DNA of 49,356 bases, taken from positions 1 through 49,356 of the forward strand of contig JAFRUH010000032.1 of assembly GCA_017438975.1 (NCBI GenBank), in the 5' to 3' direction. Below, in pieces: positions 1 to 8,476 of this stretch. Origin of the DNA: Bacteroidales bacterium (lineage in GTDB: Bacteria; Bacteroidota; Bacteroidia; Bacteroidales; UBA932). Made by a program: the position numbers and the translations under genes. Position 1 is the stretch's first letter; the number at the start of each line of letters is the position of its first letter. The notes below the pieces were generated by a model, which made no database searches, was not told the DNA's origin, and saw only the letters and a program-made list of their open reading frames with translations.

Positions 1-2
1 CC

Positions 3-137
3 TTCGGGTTGTGGATCGGCGGTGTTCCCAGCGACAAGCCCATGTACATGAGACTTGCCACCAAAACAGACATGGACAACGCCATTGATATCCGGACCGG
101 CGACGTCAAGGCTTTCATTAAGGAAAACAAGAAATAG
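3..137 (+). CDS. C-terminal end of an unidentified protein (partial, 5' end outside window)
   Basis: An open frame enters at the left edge and ends at the TAG at 135-137, leaving 44 residues. The peptide begins FGLWIGGVPSDKPMYMRL and ends in a lysine-rich tail (KAFIKENKK). I do not recognise the family from so short a piece. The frame is open from the edge and has the GC-rich third positions of its neighbours, so it is probably the real end of a gene. A hairpin 28 bases downstream could end its transcript, although its T-run lies on the other strand. Function unknown. Confidence 0.55.
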   Translation, partial: FGLWIGGVPSDKPMYMRLATKTDMDNAIDIRTGDVKAFIKENKK

Positions 138-159
138 TGCCAATTGGAAAATCCCCTCT

Positions 160-190
160 AAAAATGACCCCCTCAAAAGGGGTCACTTTG
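160..190 (-). terminator. Hairpin terminator for the thioesterase gene, resembling IS21-end repeats
   Basis: TGACCCC (165-171) pairs perfectly with GGGGTCA (179-185) around a seven-base loop. Read on the minus strand the stem is followed by five Ts, so it fits an intrinsic terminator for the thioesterase, which ends at 270. The right side (GGGGTCACTTTG, 179-190) also looks like the GGTCACTTTG-type repeats I associate with IS21-family ends. That second reading is from memory and uncertain. Confidence 0.5.
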
Positions 191-269
191 CAGCGGAATC
201 TCCAACAGAAGCGGCCTACATGGCCGAGAATCCCTTTTCTTTTGACCCGGTCCGGGCATGATGCTCCTG

Positions 270-1007
270 TCAGATCCAGACGGTGGATACCAGGCAGGCG
301 GCCGTACCGTCGGGCTTGGCGATACGGATGGTTATCCGGCCGTCCTTGCCGGCGGCGCAGACGCAGTCCAGCGTCTCTCCCGCAAGGCATTCCTGCTGGA
401 ACCTGACGTGTATCTCCCGGATGGTCCGTCCCTCGATGGCGGCGGGGTCGATGGTGGAGAGGGCGAGGCGGACAAAGTCCCGGTTGCTCATGTGACCGTT
501 GAAATCGGTCTCCAACCGGGTCACCCGATGGCCCATCGCCACGGCACCCGCCGATTGCCCGTCGTCGGGGAAGTGGTAGCGGCGGTGGGGGACGTGGTTC
601 CGCGGATCATTCTGCTGCGTGAAGCGCTGGACCTCGCCGCAGGGGACCGGCCTTCGTGTCTTGAGATTTATCATCACCCAAACGCTGGTCCCGCGGGTGA
701 CGATGTTACCCCGTACGTCCCGGAAGATATAGTCCACGTATGCCTTCAAGGACGTGATCTCAGACAAGAAGACCTCCACCTGCACGATGCCCGGCCACGC
801 GGGCATCTCTCCGGAAAGGGAACCGTGGAACTCGAGGATCATCCAGGTGCGGCCCTCCTCCAGGAGGTCGAAGGCGGAAACGTTCGCCTCCGACAGGAAA
901 CGACCGATCGTGTCCTGGAAATAGCATAACACGGCGCCAGCCGTCATCCTGCGGGACGCGTCGATGTCCGCGACCGTGAGCGAGTAGATATGCAGGTATC
1001 GTTTCAC
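270..1007 (-). CDS. Acyl-ACP thioesterase (FatA/FatB-like)
   Basis: The 245-residue protein fits the bacterial acyl-ACP thioesterase family (double hotdog fold), which releases free fatty acids from acyl carrier protein in the cytoplasm. The N-terminal hotdog includes RMTAGAVLCYFQDT (about 20-33). The second hotdog holds the active-site motif TDFNGHMSN (167-175), the D-x-N-x-H-x-x-N pattern expected of this family. Length is normal. The start is GTG at 1005-1007, four bases after a TACCTTTG promoter element. It diverges from a damaged AraC gene, the usual layout of a regulator and its target, but no regulatory link is proven. The chain length released cannot be read from the sequence. Confidence 0.85.
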   Translation of the reverse strand: MKRYLHIYSLTVADIDASRRMTAGAVLCYFQDTIGRFLSEANVSAFDLLEEGRTWMILEFHGSLSGEMPAWPGIVQVEVFLSEITSLKAYVDYIFRDVRGNIVTRGTSVWVMINLKTRRPVPCGEVQRFTQQNDPRNHVPHRRYHFPDDGQSAGAVAMGHRVTRLETDFNGHMSNRDFVRLALSTIDPAAIEGRTIREIHVRFQQECLAGETLDCVCAAGKDGRITIRIAKPDGTAACLVSTVWI

Positions 1008-1011
1008 GGAG

Positions 1012-1019
1012 CAAAGGTA
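1012..1019 (-). promoter_or_regulatory. -7 element TACCTTTG of the thioesterase promoter
   Basis: On the minus strand TACCTTTG matches the Bacteroidetes -7 consensus TAnnTTTG and lies only four bases before the GTG start. A TTG lies about 20 bases further upstream. The spacing would place the transcription start at or next to the start codon. Confidence 0.5.
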
Positions 1020-1809
1020 CGGTCTTGACTGGACACCCGCAATTTAATCATTATACATTTTGGCCAAAAGTTTTATTTTATGGACAATCTGACGCTCCCG
1101 AAGATGCGGGACATCCTTGATGTCCGCCCCATGTTGTCGCACGGGGATGATTTCTTCATCATGAACCTGCCGTTCCATGCCGGGATAGAACGCCGCCTGA
1201 CGTTCCCGTACCGTTTCGCAGGCGTAATCTGCCTCTACTGCATCGAGGGAGAGTTCGACCTGCGGATCGGAATGGACGGGTACCGCGTGACCAGGGACTG
1301 TTTCGCGATAAGCCTGCCGGAGGATATCCTCTCCTTCTCCTGGAAGGAGGGGGGCGGCCCGGGAAAGATCACCATCATGGCCATCTCAGAGCAGATGCTC
1401 CAAGAGATGGAGTTCGACAGGCTGGGGGGACTCTATGCCTTCCGCTGCCGGATGGTGAAGGTAGACCAGCGGACCAAGATCCTCATCCACAACTTCCAGA
1501 ACATCTTCCGCTCCGTCACGGGCGACCGTCACGCAGACGTGACACGCAGCCTGTGCTACCTGCTTAGGTCGATGAGCATCGAGCTGATGTGGATATGGGA
1601 CAGGATGGCAGGAGAGGAATCCGTCGCCAGGGAGGGGACGCTCCCGGTCACGAGGCAGTTCATTGCCCTGATCGCCCGCTACCACACGGAGCACCGCGAC
1701 ACGGCCTTCTATGCCGCCCGGCTCGGCCTGACACCGAAATACCTGTCAGCCATCATCCGGGAGGACACGGGACGCACGGCGCCCGAATGGATTGCGGAAT
1801 ACGTGCTGA

Positions 1810-1935
1810 TTGAAGCAGGACAAGGTCCTTTGCTCTGCGCTCGTCGACCGGCTCTGCCACAAGGCTTACCTGGTCAACATGACCAGACAGTCATACCGGG
1901 TCCGGGAGACGCAAAATATGTTGAAAAGATTGTAA
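1810..1935 (+). pseudogene. istB: 3' remnant of an IS21-family istB (transposition helper ATPase)
   Basis: In the frame one base off the AraC frame, codons from 1810 give LKQDKVLCSALVDRLCHK and continue with AYLVNMTRQSYRVRET before a TAA at 1933-1935. The pattern ALVDRL-x-K-x-YLVNM-x-SYR-x-ET is what I recall as the extreme C-terminus of IstB proteins of Bacteroides IS21 elements. A TGA at 1807-1809 closes the frame upstream, right at the AraC junction. Only about 41 codons remain; no istA is present. The assignment rests on family memory of the C-terminal pattern. Confidence 0.65.
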
Positions 1936-1964
1936 TTGTAACCGGACTTGTTTACCTTTGTGTA

Positions 1965-1989
1965 TGCCACCTCAAAGTGGTCCCTTTTT
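1965..1989 (+). repeat. Hairpin repeat downstream of the istB remnant, possible IS end or terminator
   Basis: CCAC (1967-1970) pairs with GTGG (1977-1980) across a CTCAAA loop, followed by TCCCTTTTT. This 25-base stretch aligns with the hairpin at 165-190 with 19 matches out of 26 aligned positions (CCTCAAA and GGTC-x-CTTT are shared). It lies 30 bases past the istB stop, where an IS21 right end would be expected. It could equally be a weak terminator. Confidence 0.4.
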
Positions 1990-2035
1990 CTAATACAATA
2001 CGGAGGAAATCAACAGTATTATCTACATAGTGATT

Positions 2036-2245
2036 GGGGACAATTTTGTAAAAACATGTAAAATGACGTAAAGTTGTATACTTTGGCGTAAATTTTCCCC
2101 AACCTTGAACCACGCGTGGTTCAAATGTGGTTCAAATATAACCAAATTTATCCAAACTGCAAGGGATAAGCCCAAAATAAAAATCAACGTAAAGTGCTGA
2201 TTTTCAATCTATAAGTTTGGAGTTTTACGGAACTCGAAGAGTGAT
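2036..2245. other. Non-coding repeat-rich region at the 3' end of mnmE, possible attachment-site scar
   Basis: No credible gene lies here and the DNA is much more AT-rich than its surroundings. It holds an AAAGT/ACTTT inverted repeat (2070-2084), two copies of ACGTAAAGT (2066-2074 and 2187-2195), and three copies of the nonamer TTGAACCAC (see the repeat at 2105-2137). The region ends directly at the mnmE stop codon. The 3' end of mnmE is a known integration site for genomic islands in other bacteria (SGI1 in Salmonella). No integrase gene is present in the window. Confidence 0.45.
2105..2137. repeat. 20-bp perfect palindrome plus tandem 11-bp repeat (operator or arm-site-like)
   Basis: TTGAACCACGCGTGGTTCAA at 2105-2124 is a perfect 20-base palindrome. 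GTGGTTCAAAT then occurs twice in tandem (2116-2126 and 2127-2137). The nonamer TTGAACCAC is thus present three times: inverted at 2105-2113, and direct at 2116-2124 and 2127-2135. The two direct copies are 11 bases apart, about one helical turn. Such an array looks like a protein-binding site, for a regulator or a recombinase. Confidence 0.6.
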
Positions 2246-3667
2246 TTATTTCCCGATGCAATGCTTCGAGAAGATGTGATTGAGGATGTCTTCGGAGGTG
2301 ACTTCGCCGGTGATGGATCCGAGGGAGTCGAGGGCCATCCTGAGATCTTCTGCAACGAGGTCGATCGAGGCTTCGGAAGACAGGGAACGGGCGGCTGCGG
2401 AGAGGGATCCTGAAGCATCCCTCAATGCGGAGTAATGCCTTTGATTTGTCACAAAAGACGAATTCTCAGTAGGGATTAATTCTTTTTCAAGAGAGAACAG
2501 GCGCTCCTTCAGCTTTTCGATACCAATTTCATTCTTAGCAGAGATAATAATCGTATCTATCTTATTATCAACATTTGTAACATAATTGTTAATAGAATTA
2601 ACTTTTTTGTTATAATCGAGATTCGATAATAAGTCGGTCTTGTTTAAGACTAAAATCAGATGCTGGGACGACAGATCAACCAAAGGAAGAAAATCCCTTA
2701 TGCTATTCAAAAGGTCGAAATCAGAAAGAGTCAGATCTATGACGAAAAGTACGATTTCGGCCTCGGAAATTATCTTGAATGACCTTTCAATGCCGAGTTT
2801 TTCGACGGACTCTTCGGTCCGTCTCAACCCCGCCGTGTCAATAAAACGGAAGGGGAGCCCGCCGATATTGACGACCTCTTCAATCGTGTCCCTTGTCGTT
2901 CCGGCGACATCCGAAACGATGGCACGGTCTTCTTTCAGCAGTGCATTGAGCAGTGTGCTTTTGCCTGCGTTGGCCGCCCCGGCGATCGCGACGGGGATAC
3001 CGTTCCGGATAGCATTCCCTTTGTGGAAAGAATCGGCGAGGATATCAAGACGATGGATAGCGTCGGATATCAGACCAGCCAGTTTCTCCCTTCCGGCAAA
3101 TTCGACGTCTTCTTCACTGAAGTCGAGTTCCAGTTCGAGCAGCGAGGTCATCTCGAGCAATTCCGAGCGAATAGCGCCAAGCTCTTTAGAGAAACCACCG
3201 CGCAGCTGATTAGCAGCAACTCTATGCGCAGTTGAAGTGGTAGACGAAATGATATCCGCAACGGCCTCAGCTTGAGCAAGATCCATTTTGCCGTTCATGA
3301 ATGCTCTCTTTGTGAACTCACCCGGTTCTGCATAACGGGCCCCGAAGTTAAGAAAGAGGTCGACAATCTCCGTTACGATATAAGAAGATGCGTGGCAGGA
3401 GAGTTCCGCAGAATCCTCTCCCGTATAGGAATGGGGCGCTTTGAAAATCGAGACCAGAACCTCGTCGAGGAAACCTCCGTCCGGAGTAGAAACAGTACCG
3501 AATTTAATGGTATATCCATCTGATTGCGAGGCGGTTCCGGATTTTATTGAAACTACTTCATCAACTAATTTCAAAGAGTCTGGACCGCTGATTCTGATAA
3601 CGGAAATAGCTCCGGTCCCAGGAATAGTGGCCGGAGCTATGATGGTATCAAAATACAGATTATTCAC
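2246..3667 (-). CDS. mnmE: tRNA uridine-5-carboxymethylaminomethyl(34) synthesis GTPase MnmE
   Basis: MnmE is a GTPase that, with MnmG and a folate cofactor, modifies the wobble uridine of certain tRNAs. The 473-residue length is normal. The N-terminal folate-binding domain starts [20 protein letters not shown] (7-26). The inserted G domain has G1 GAANAGKS (230-237), DVAGTTRD (253-260), DTAGLR (277-282) and NKTD (about 342-345). The C-terminal CIGK, with its essential Cys, is intact. It lies 17 bases downstream of rho on the same strand and is probably co-transcribed. Codons for residues about 343-403 are strikingly AT-rich and encode an Asn/Ile-rich stretch, unlike the rest of the gene. The stop codon borders the repeat-rich region at 2036-2245. 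Confidence 0.96.
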   Translation of the reverse strand: MNNLYFDTIIAPATIPGTGAISVIRISGPDSLKLVDEVVSIKSGTASQSDGYTIKFGTVSTPDGGFLDEVLVSIFKAPHSYTGEDSAELSCHASSYIVTEIVDLFLNFGARYAEPGEFTKRAFMNGKMDLAQAEAVADIISSTTSTAHRVAANQLRGGFSKELGAIRSELLEMTSLLELELDFSEEDVEFAGREKLAGLISDAIHRLDILADSFHKGNAIRNGIPVAIAGAANAGKSTLLNALLKEDRAIVSDVAGTTRDTIEEVVNIGGLPFRFIDTAGLRRTEESVEKLGIERSFKIISEAEIVLFVIDLTLSDFDLLNSIRDFLPLVDLSSQHLILVLNKTDLLSNLDYNKKVNSINNYVTNVDNKIDTIIISAKNEIGIEKLKERLFSLEKELIPTENSSFVTNQRHYSALRDASGSLSAAARSLSSEASIDLVAEDLRMALDSLGSITGEVTSEDILNHIFSKHCIGK

Positions 3668-3684
3668 CTCTTCAGAATATCTGA

Positions 3685-5565
3685 TTATTCATATCGGCTG
3701 AACTTGGACATATTGTCGATCAAGTCCTTGTTCGTCTTGAATTCATCCATATGCTGGAGCATCCAATTCATCGCCTCGACGGGATTCATGTCGGAAAGGA
3801 GTTTCCGGAGAATCCAGATCCGGTTGTTCGTATACGGATCATACAGAAGGTCGTCACGGCGCGTACTGGAAAGAATGAGGTTCACGGCCGGGAAAATACG
3901 CTTGTTCGACAGGTTGCGGTCGAGCTGGAGTTCCATGTTGCCGGTACCCTTGAATTCCTCGAAGATGACATCGTCCATCTTCGATCCGGTTTCGGTAAGC
4001 GCCGTCGCCAGGATCGTCAGGGAACCGCCGTTCTCGATATTTCTGGCGGCACCGAAGAAACGCTTCGGTTTCTGGAGGGCGTTGGCGTCGACACCGCCCG
4101 TCAGGACTTTGCCCGAAGCAGGCTGGACCGTATTGTAGGCACGCGCCAGACGCGTGATGGAGTCGAGGAGGATAACGACGTCGTGGCCGCATTCGACCAG
4201 CCTCCGAGCCTTGTCCAGGACCATATTGGCCACCTTGACGTGCCTTTCGGCGGGCTCGTCGAACGTGGATGCGACGACTTCCGCCTTGACGCTGCGCTGC
4301 ATGTCGGTAACTTCCTCGGGACGCTCGTCGATCAGGAGGACGATTTCATAAACTTCCGGGTGATTGTCGGCAATAGCGTTGGCAATCGCCTTGAGCAGCA
4401 TCGTCTTACCGGTCTTCGGCTGGGCGACGATCAGGCCGCGCTGTCCCTTTCCGATCGGGGTGAACATATCGACGACACGGCAGGAAACGTCTTTTTCGTG
4501 TCCATGGCCGAGGAGGTCGAATTTCTCGGTCGGGAAGAGGGGAGTCAGGAAATCAAACGGGACGCGGTCGCGGACGAATTCCGGAGTGCGCCCGTTGATA
4601 TAGTTGATCTTGACCAGCGGGAAATACTTGTCGCCTTCCTTGGGCGGACGGATCTCGCCTGTAACGGTATCTCCGTTTTTCAGGGCGTTGACCTTGATCT
4701 GCTGCTGGGAAACATAAATATCGTCCGGGGAATTCAGGTAGTTGTAATCCGAGGAACGGAGGAAGCCGTAGCCGTCCGGCATGATCTCGAGGACACCGGT
4801 TGCCTCGACGGAACCTTCGAACTCGATCGGCTTCGGCTTTTCCTGGGCGGGATGCTGCTGGGAAGGATTCTGCCCCTGGTTGTTATTATTCTGTTTCTGC
4901 TTTTTCTGATGCTTCTGCTGACGCTGGGCCTGACGCTGCTGTTCGGCGGCTTCGTCTTCTTTCTGGGCCTCGTCGTCGCTGAGTTCATTGAACAGATTAT
5001 GGATGAACTCTTTCCCGTCAACTGTGGGCACCGGGGCCGGAGTCTCGGCTGAAAGAGCGACAACGGTTTCCACTGTTTCGGCGGCAGGGGATTCGGCCGG
5101 TTTGTCTTCCGTACGGGTCTTGGGCTTGCGCCCGCGCTTCTTCGTGGCACCGGCAGCTTCCGGGGCCGGAGTCGCCTCAGCAGGCGTTTCCGGGGCTGTA
5201 ACAGGCGCTTTCGGCTGGTCTTGGGCTTTGGGCTTTTCCTCAGCGGCAGGAGCGGATGCGGCAGGCTTTTCGGCCTTCGGTTTCCGGGCCCTTTTCGGCT
5301 GTTCAGCGGCCTTTTTCTCCTCCGGCTTCTCCGTATCGGCTGCGGGTTTCGAAGCGCTTTCCTGGGCTTTTTTCGGCCGTCCGCGCTTCTTTGGCTTATT
5401 GTCAGGGGTCGGTTTCAGGGACTCCACCCGGGCCTGTTCGTCAAGGATTGCGAACCGGAGATCGGAAAGGTCCTGTTTTTTAGCGACTTTGATATTCAGG
5501 GATTCTGCGATACTTTTGAGCTGATCTTCGCTCATCGCGTTCAGTTCCGTTAAACTGTGTGGCAT
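3685..5565 (-). CDS. rho: Transcription termination factor Rho with long disordered insertion
   Basis: Rho is the hexameric RNA-dependent ATPase that ends transcription. The protein has 626 residues against about 420 in E. coli Rho. The order is: Rho-N helical domain (about 4-45), a Lys/Pro/Ala-rich low-complexity stretch with AT-hook-like KKRGRPKK (59-66) and KKRGRKPK (142-149), a Gln/Asn-rich block (about 205-243), the OB-fold RNA-binding domain (about 250-325), and the ATPase with Walker A AQPKTGKT (381-388) and Walker B DVVILLD (462-468). The catalytic core is intact. A promoter and about 65-base leader precede it, with a small hairpin in the leader. A second Met at residue 11 could also be the start. 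In Bacteroides thetaiotaomicron the equivalent disordered region has been reported to drive Rho condensation. Confidence 0.97.
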   Translation of the reverse strand: MPHSLTELNAMSEDQLKSIAESLNIKVAKKQDLSDLRFAILDEQARVESLKPTPDNKPKKRGRPKKAQESASKPAADTEKPEEKKAAEQPKRARKPKAEKPAASAPAAEEKPKAQDQPKAPVTAPETPAEATPAPEAAGATKKRGRKPKTRTEDKPAESPAAETVETVVALSAETPAPVPTVDGKEFIHNLFNELSDDEAQKEDEAAEQQRQAQRQQKHQKKQKQNNNNQGQNPSQQHPAQEKPKPIEFEGSVEATGVLEIMPDGYGFLRSSDYNYLNSPDDIYVSQQQIKVNALKNGDTVTGEIRPPKEGDKYFPLVKINYINGRTPEFVRDRVPFDFLTPLFPTEKFDLLGHGHEKDVSCRVVDMFTPIGKGQRGLIVAQPKTGKTMLLKAIANAIADNHPEVYEIVLLIDERPEEVTDMQRSVKAEVVASTFDEPAERHVKVANMVLDKARRLVECGHDVVILLDSITRLARAYNTVQPASGKVLTGGVDANALQKPKRFFGAARNIENGGSLTILATALTETGSKMDDVIFEEFKGTGNMELQLDRNLSNKRIFPAVNLILSSTRRDDLLYDPYTNNRIWILRKLLSDMNPVEAMNWMLQHMDEFKTNKDLIDNMSKFSRYE

Positions 5566-5634
5566 ATTTGATTTAATATAGGTCCGTGAAGCGGACGATT
5601 ATTCATGATAGGCTCTCCGAACCGGAAAGCGCTG

Positions 5635-5666
5635 CAAAGATAAGAATAAATCCGGGATTCTGCAAA
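5635..5666 (-). promoter_or_regulatory. Promoter of rho-mnmE (TTTG-N20-TATCTTTG)
   Basis: On the minus strand TTTG (5663-5666) is followed after exactly 20 bases by TATCTTTG (5635-5642), a full match to the Bacteroidetes -33/-7 arrangement. The leader to the rho ATG at 5565 contains the hairpin GTCCG/CGGAC (5582-5596). Rho often controls its own leader; here that is inference only. Confidence 0.7.
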
Positions 5667-8444
5667 TCAATACCCCATCATGTTGTCCATGTAACTGGAA
5701 CTCTTCTTGAACCTGAGCAGGTCGGCCAGAGAAGCAGCATTCGCGGCGATGATAAAGCTGTAGGACTGCCAGTTGCCGGTAGGGACCCAGGAAACCGAAA
5801 TGTTGAAGCAATGCAGGTCGTAGGTCGCCGCGATCTGGGTCGTCGTCAGCCGTGCGGCCATAACGTCGAAACCGGAAGTCAGCTGGAGACTCAGTCTCGG
5901 GGTCAGCTTCACATTTCCGTTCATCTGGATCGTCTGGGTGATCCGGTTGTTCGAAATGAGCTTATTGTTGGCCGCGGAGAAACTGCGGGAATAATTGAAG
6001 GAATAACTCAGGCTGACGGACCACGGGGCGTTGGTATTCATATAATACACGTAGCCGCCGGGAATGTATTCTCCGGTGATCGGATGGTAATAGATCCGCT
6101 TGTAGCTGTCCGCCGCCGAGGTGCCGGAGCCCGAACCCGAACCTCCGCTTCCCGATTTGGCCCCGTCGTCCCCGCGGGTCGCTCCCTTGCCGCTCAATGA
6201 ATAGGAAACGGAAGCACTTCCGTTGGTCAGGTTGAACAGGCGGCCGGTCTCCAGGACATTGAACCGGTTGATGCGGGTCGCACGGCCGGTTTCCGGGTCC
6301 AGGATCGTGGCGTAGGGATCCAGGTTGATATTGCCGTTCAGGCTGATTTTTCCGAAGACGGAAGTGGACATCGAGATGCCTATGTTGCTCATCTTGAACT
6401 CTTCCGCGAGGAAGTTGTAACTTCCGTTCAGGGTCAGCTGGTCAATCAGCTTGACCTTCTTGCTTCCGGTTCCGGTCGTATCGCGGAGATCGCGGACCTT
6501 GGCCTCCAGGTTGTTGCCGAAGGAGAAGGAGAGACCGCCGTTCTTGCCCTTTCCGGGAGGAGAGTTCATCTGCCCTGCATAAACGTTGTAATCCAGGCTC
6601 CTGGCGTTCCCGCTGGCATCCGTGTATTCCAGCGTACGCCATCCGTTTGCCTTGGTTCCGAGTTCCGGAGAATAACTGGCGGAGATGGACGGGGTGATGA
6701 CGTGCCGGATCGCCTGGATCCTGCGGTGCTTTCCGAAATTGAACATACCGTAGAGCCGCGTGGACCCCGATATGCTGTATGACCGGTCCTGGGTAATGCC
6801 AAAGGTGCCGAACTGTCCGCTGTCGACATCGACGACCTTGTCCGTCTCCGGGTCATACACTTTTTCCGTTTTCCGGAAGAACCAGTTCTGGCCGTAGCTG
6901 ACGCCGGGGGAGAAATTCAGGTACTTGAACAGGGTGAAGGCCGGGAGCCCGATCGAGAAATTATGGTTCATTCCGCTCTGGAACTTGTCCATGAAATCCC
7001 GGTTCATGGCGAATTCGCGGCCTTTGAAATTCACCTTGTTCTGGAAAGCCGTGTTGTAACCGAAGGATATCTTCTCGTAAATCTTCTCTTTTCCGACCCG
7101 GTTCTTCTGTTTGAAAGGATAGAAGGTATTGACCGAAAATGTTACGTTCGGGAGGGTCACGGCATAACTCGTATCCCGCGAATTCTGGCTGTGAAGGGCA
7201 TTGATGGACAGGTTGAACTTCCCGTTCCAGTTATGGGAATAGGACACGGAGGAGGACATCTGGTTCTGGAGGGCTTCCTGGACCGACCGGGAATTGTACC
7301 GGCTGTTGGACGGGCTGGAGAAGTTCACGGATGCGCTGAAGGAGGTCCCGGGGTGCATTTTCGAATCCTGCTGGTGGGACCATTTGACGCCGAAGTTCCG
7401 GCTCTGGAAGAAGTCCGTGCTCCCGCGCTCGCCGCTCTGGTCATTGGAATAATTGAAGGCGAAGTTGCCGTTGAACTTGTAATTCACCTTGTACCGGGAA
7501 TTGACGTTCACGCTCCAGGAACCGAGGGTGTAGATGTCACCGGTCATGGAAAGGTCGAAATAGTCGCCGATGACAAAGTACATGCCCATGTCCCTGAAAT
7601 AGAATCCACGCGCGTTCTCCTCTCCGAAGGTCGGCATCAGCAGGCCGGTGGCGCGCTGTGGCTTTTTCGGGATGAAACCGAAGGGGAGTCCGATCGGGAA
7701 GGGCACGTCCTCGAAAGTCGGCCAGGCGGGACCGAAGACCGTTTTCTGGGAAGGGCGGGTGATCACCTTGGCGTTGTAGAGGTTGAGCCAGTAATGGGGA
7801 TGCTCCAGGTCGCAGACCGTGTACATGCCATGCATGAGGCTGATGGACTGGTCCTCGGCCATATTGATGTCGCGTCCCTGGAGGATTCCTTCGTCCTCCT
7901 TGGTGACCATATTCTTGATCAGGGCCTTCCGGGTATTGAAATTGTACCGGAGTTCCTCCATCTTGTAGCTGTTCCCGTCCTGTTTCATCTCCGGCTGTCC
8001 GATCCACTCTTCGGAAATCGGATCAAAGCGTCCCCTGGCGAAGACCGTGCCGGTATTCATGTCGTATTCCATGAAATCGGCAGTCAACTCCATGTTCTGG
8101 TACTGGACCGTCACGCCGCCATAATAATAGATCTTGCGCTGCCCGTCGGAGAACACTTCTACGATCGAGTCTTTCGCAGTCGAGAAAGCGGGGCGCTCCA
8201 GGGAACTCTTGCCAAGCAGGTCCAGGGAATCCCGGCGGGCGATCGAATCGGCCCGGTGGAGGGAGTCGCGGAGCGCGATGACAGAATCCGGCAGATGCAG
8301 GGTGGAAGTGTCGACCTGGGGAACCTCACGGCGGTTTCTGCCAAGGCCGAGGAACCCCCGCCGCTGGGGCTGTTGGGCGGACAGGTCACCTACGAGAAGG
8401 ATGAACAGAAAGACCGTGAATATATATTTCCAAACAGGCTTCAT
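5667..8444 (-). CDS. lptD: LPS-assembly outer membrane protein, LptD-like
   Basis: The 925-residue protein has a signal peptide (about 1-23, cleaved after LSA), a charged linker, an OstA-type periplasmic domain (about 95-215, starting KDSIVEVFSDGQRKIYYYGG) and a long C-terminal beta-barrel with alternating aromatic strands. It ends in a barrel-type strand region followed by SSSYMDNMMGY. This is the Bacteroidetes form of LptD, which inserts lipopolysaccharide into the outer leaflet together with LptE. A Gly/Ser-rich loop lies near residue 780 (KSGSGGSGSGSG). The gene diverges from a cell-wall amidase, and its stop lies next to the rho promoter. Family assignment is firm; the role in LPS export is inferred from the family. 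Confidence 0.87.
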   Translation of the reverse strand: MKPVWKYIFTVFLFILLVGDLSAQQPQRRGFLGLGRNRREVPQVDTSTLHLPDSVIALRDSLHRADSIARRDSLDLLGKSSLERPAFSTAKDSIVEVFSDGQRKIYYYGGVTVQYQNMELTADFMEYDMNTGTVFARGRFDPISEEWIGQPEMKQDGNSYKMEELRYNFNTRKALIKNMVTKEDEGILQGRDINMAEDQSISLMHGMYTVCDLEHPHYWLNLYNAKVITRPSQKTVFGPAWPTFEDVPFPIGLPFGFIPKKPQRATGLLMPTFGEENARGFYFRDMGMYFVIGDYFDLSMTGDIYTLGSWSVNVNSRYKVNYKFNGNFAFNYSNDQSGERGSTDFFQSRNFGVKWSHQQDSKMHPGTSFSASVNFSSPSNSRYNSRSVQEALQNQMSSSVSYSHNWNGKFNLSINALHSQNSRDTSYAVTLPNVTFSVNTFYPFKQKNRVGKEKIYEKISFGYNTAFQNKVNFKGREFAMNRDFMDKFQSGMNHNFSIGLPAFTLFKYLNFSPGVSYGQNWFFRKTEKVYDPETDKVVDVDSGQFGTFGITQDRSYSISGSTRLYGMFNFGKHRRIQAIRHVITPSISASYSPELGTKANGWRTLEYTDASGNARSLDYNVYAGQMNSPPGKGKNGGLSFSFGNNLEAKVRDLRDTTGTGSKKVKLIDQLTLNGSYNFLAEEFKMSNIGISMSTSVFGKISLNGNINLDPYATILDPETGRATRINRFNVLETGRLFNLTNGSASVSYSLSGKGATRGDDGAKSGSGGSGSGSGTSAADSYKRIYYHPITGEYIPGGYVYYMNTNAPWSVSLSYSFNYSRSFSAANNKLISNNRITQTIQMNGNVKLTPRLSLQLTSGFDVMAARLTTTQIAATYDLHCFNISVSWVPTGNWQSYSFIIAANAASLADLLRFKKSSSYMDNMMGY

Positions 8445-8476
8445 TCCAATTTGTTTCCTTTCGGGAACAATGAATA

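Larger units (their letters stand above)
1080..2030 (+). pseudogene. AraC-family transcriptional regulator, 3' end replaced by IS21 remnant
   Basis: Residues 1-about 180 look like an AraC-type N-terminal sensing domain (cupin-like, FDLRIGMDGYRVTRD around residues 60-74). Residues about 188-246 carry the first helix-turn-helix (DTAFYAARLGLTPKYLSAII, then GRTAPEWIAEYVLIEA). After residue 246 the normal second helix-turn-helix and the usual FKKxxGxTPxxYR end are missing. The frame instead runs through unrelated sequence to a stop at 2030. In another frame that sequence is the end of an IstB-type protein. The second DNA-binding motif is therefore lost and the product is probably inactive as a normal AraC regulator, though a truncated effector domain could still be made. 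It diverges from the thioesterase gene, its likely former target. Confidence 0.75.

Noticed and set aside
2116-2145. GGTTCAAAT copies resembling a tRNA T-loop
   Set aside because: No acceptor, D or anticodon arm can be built around them, and the motif is a tandem repeat with an inverted partner. It is not a tRNA or a recognisable tRNA fragment.
3751-5052. 433-codon plus-strand frame opposite rho
   Set aside because: Antisense shadow; rho is complete and intact on the minus strand.
6115-6180. Gly/Ser repeat codons in lptD as a possible DNA repeat element
   Set aside because: It encodes a flexible loop in frame; codons vary and there is no larger repeat.
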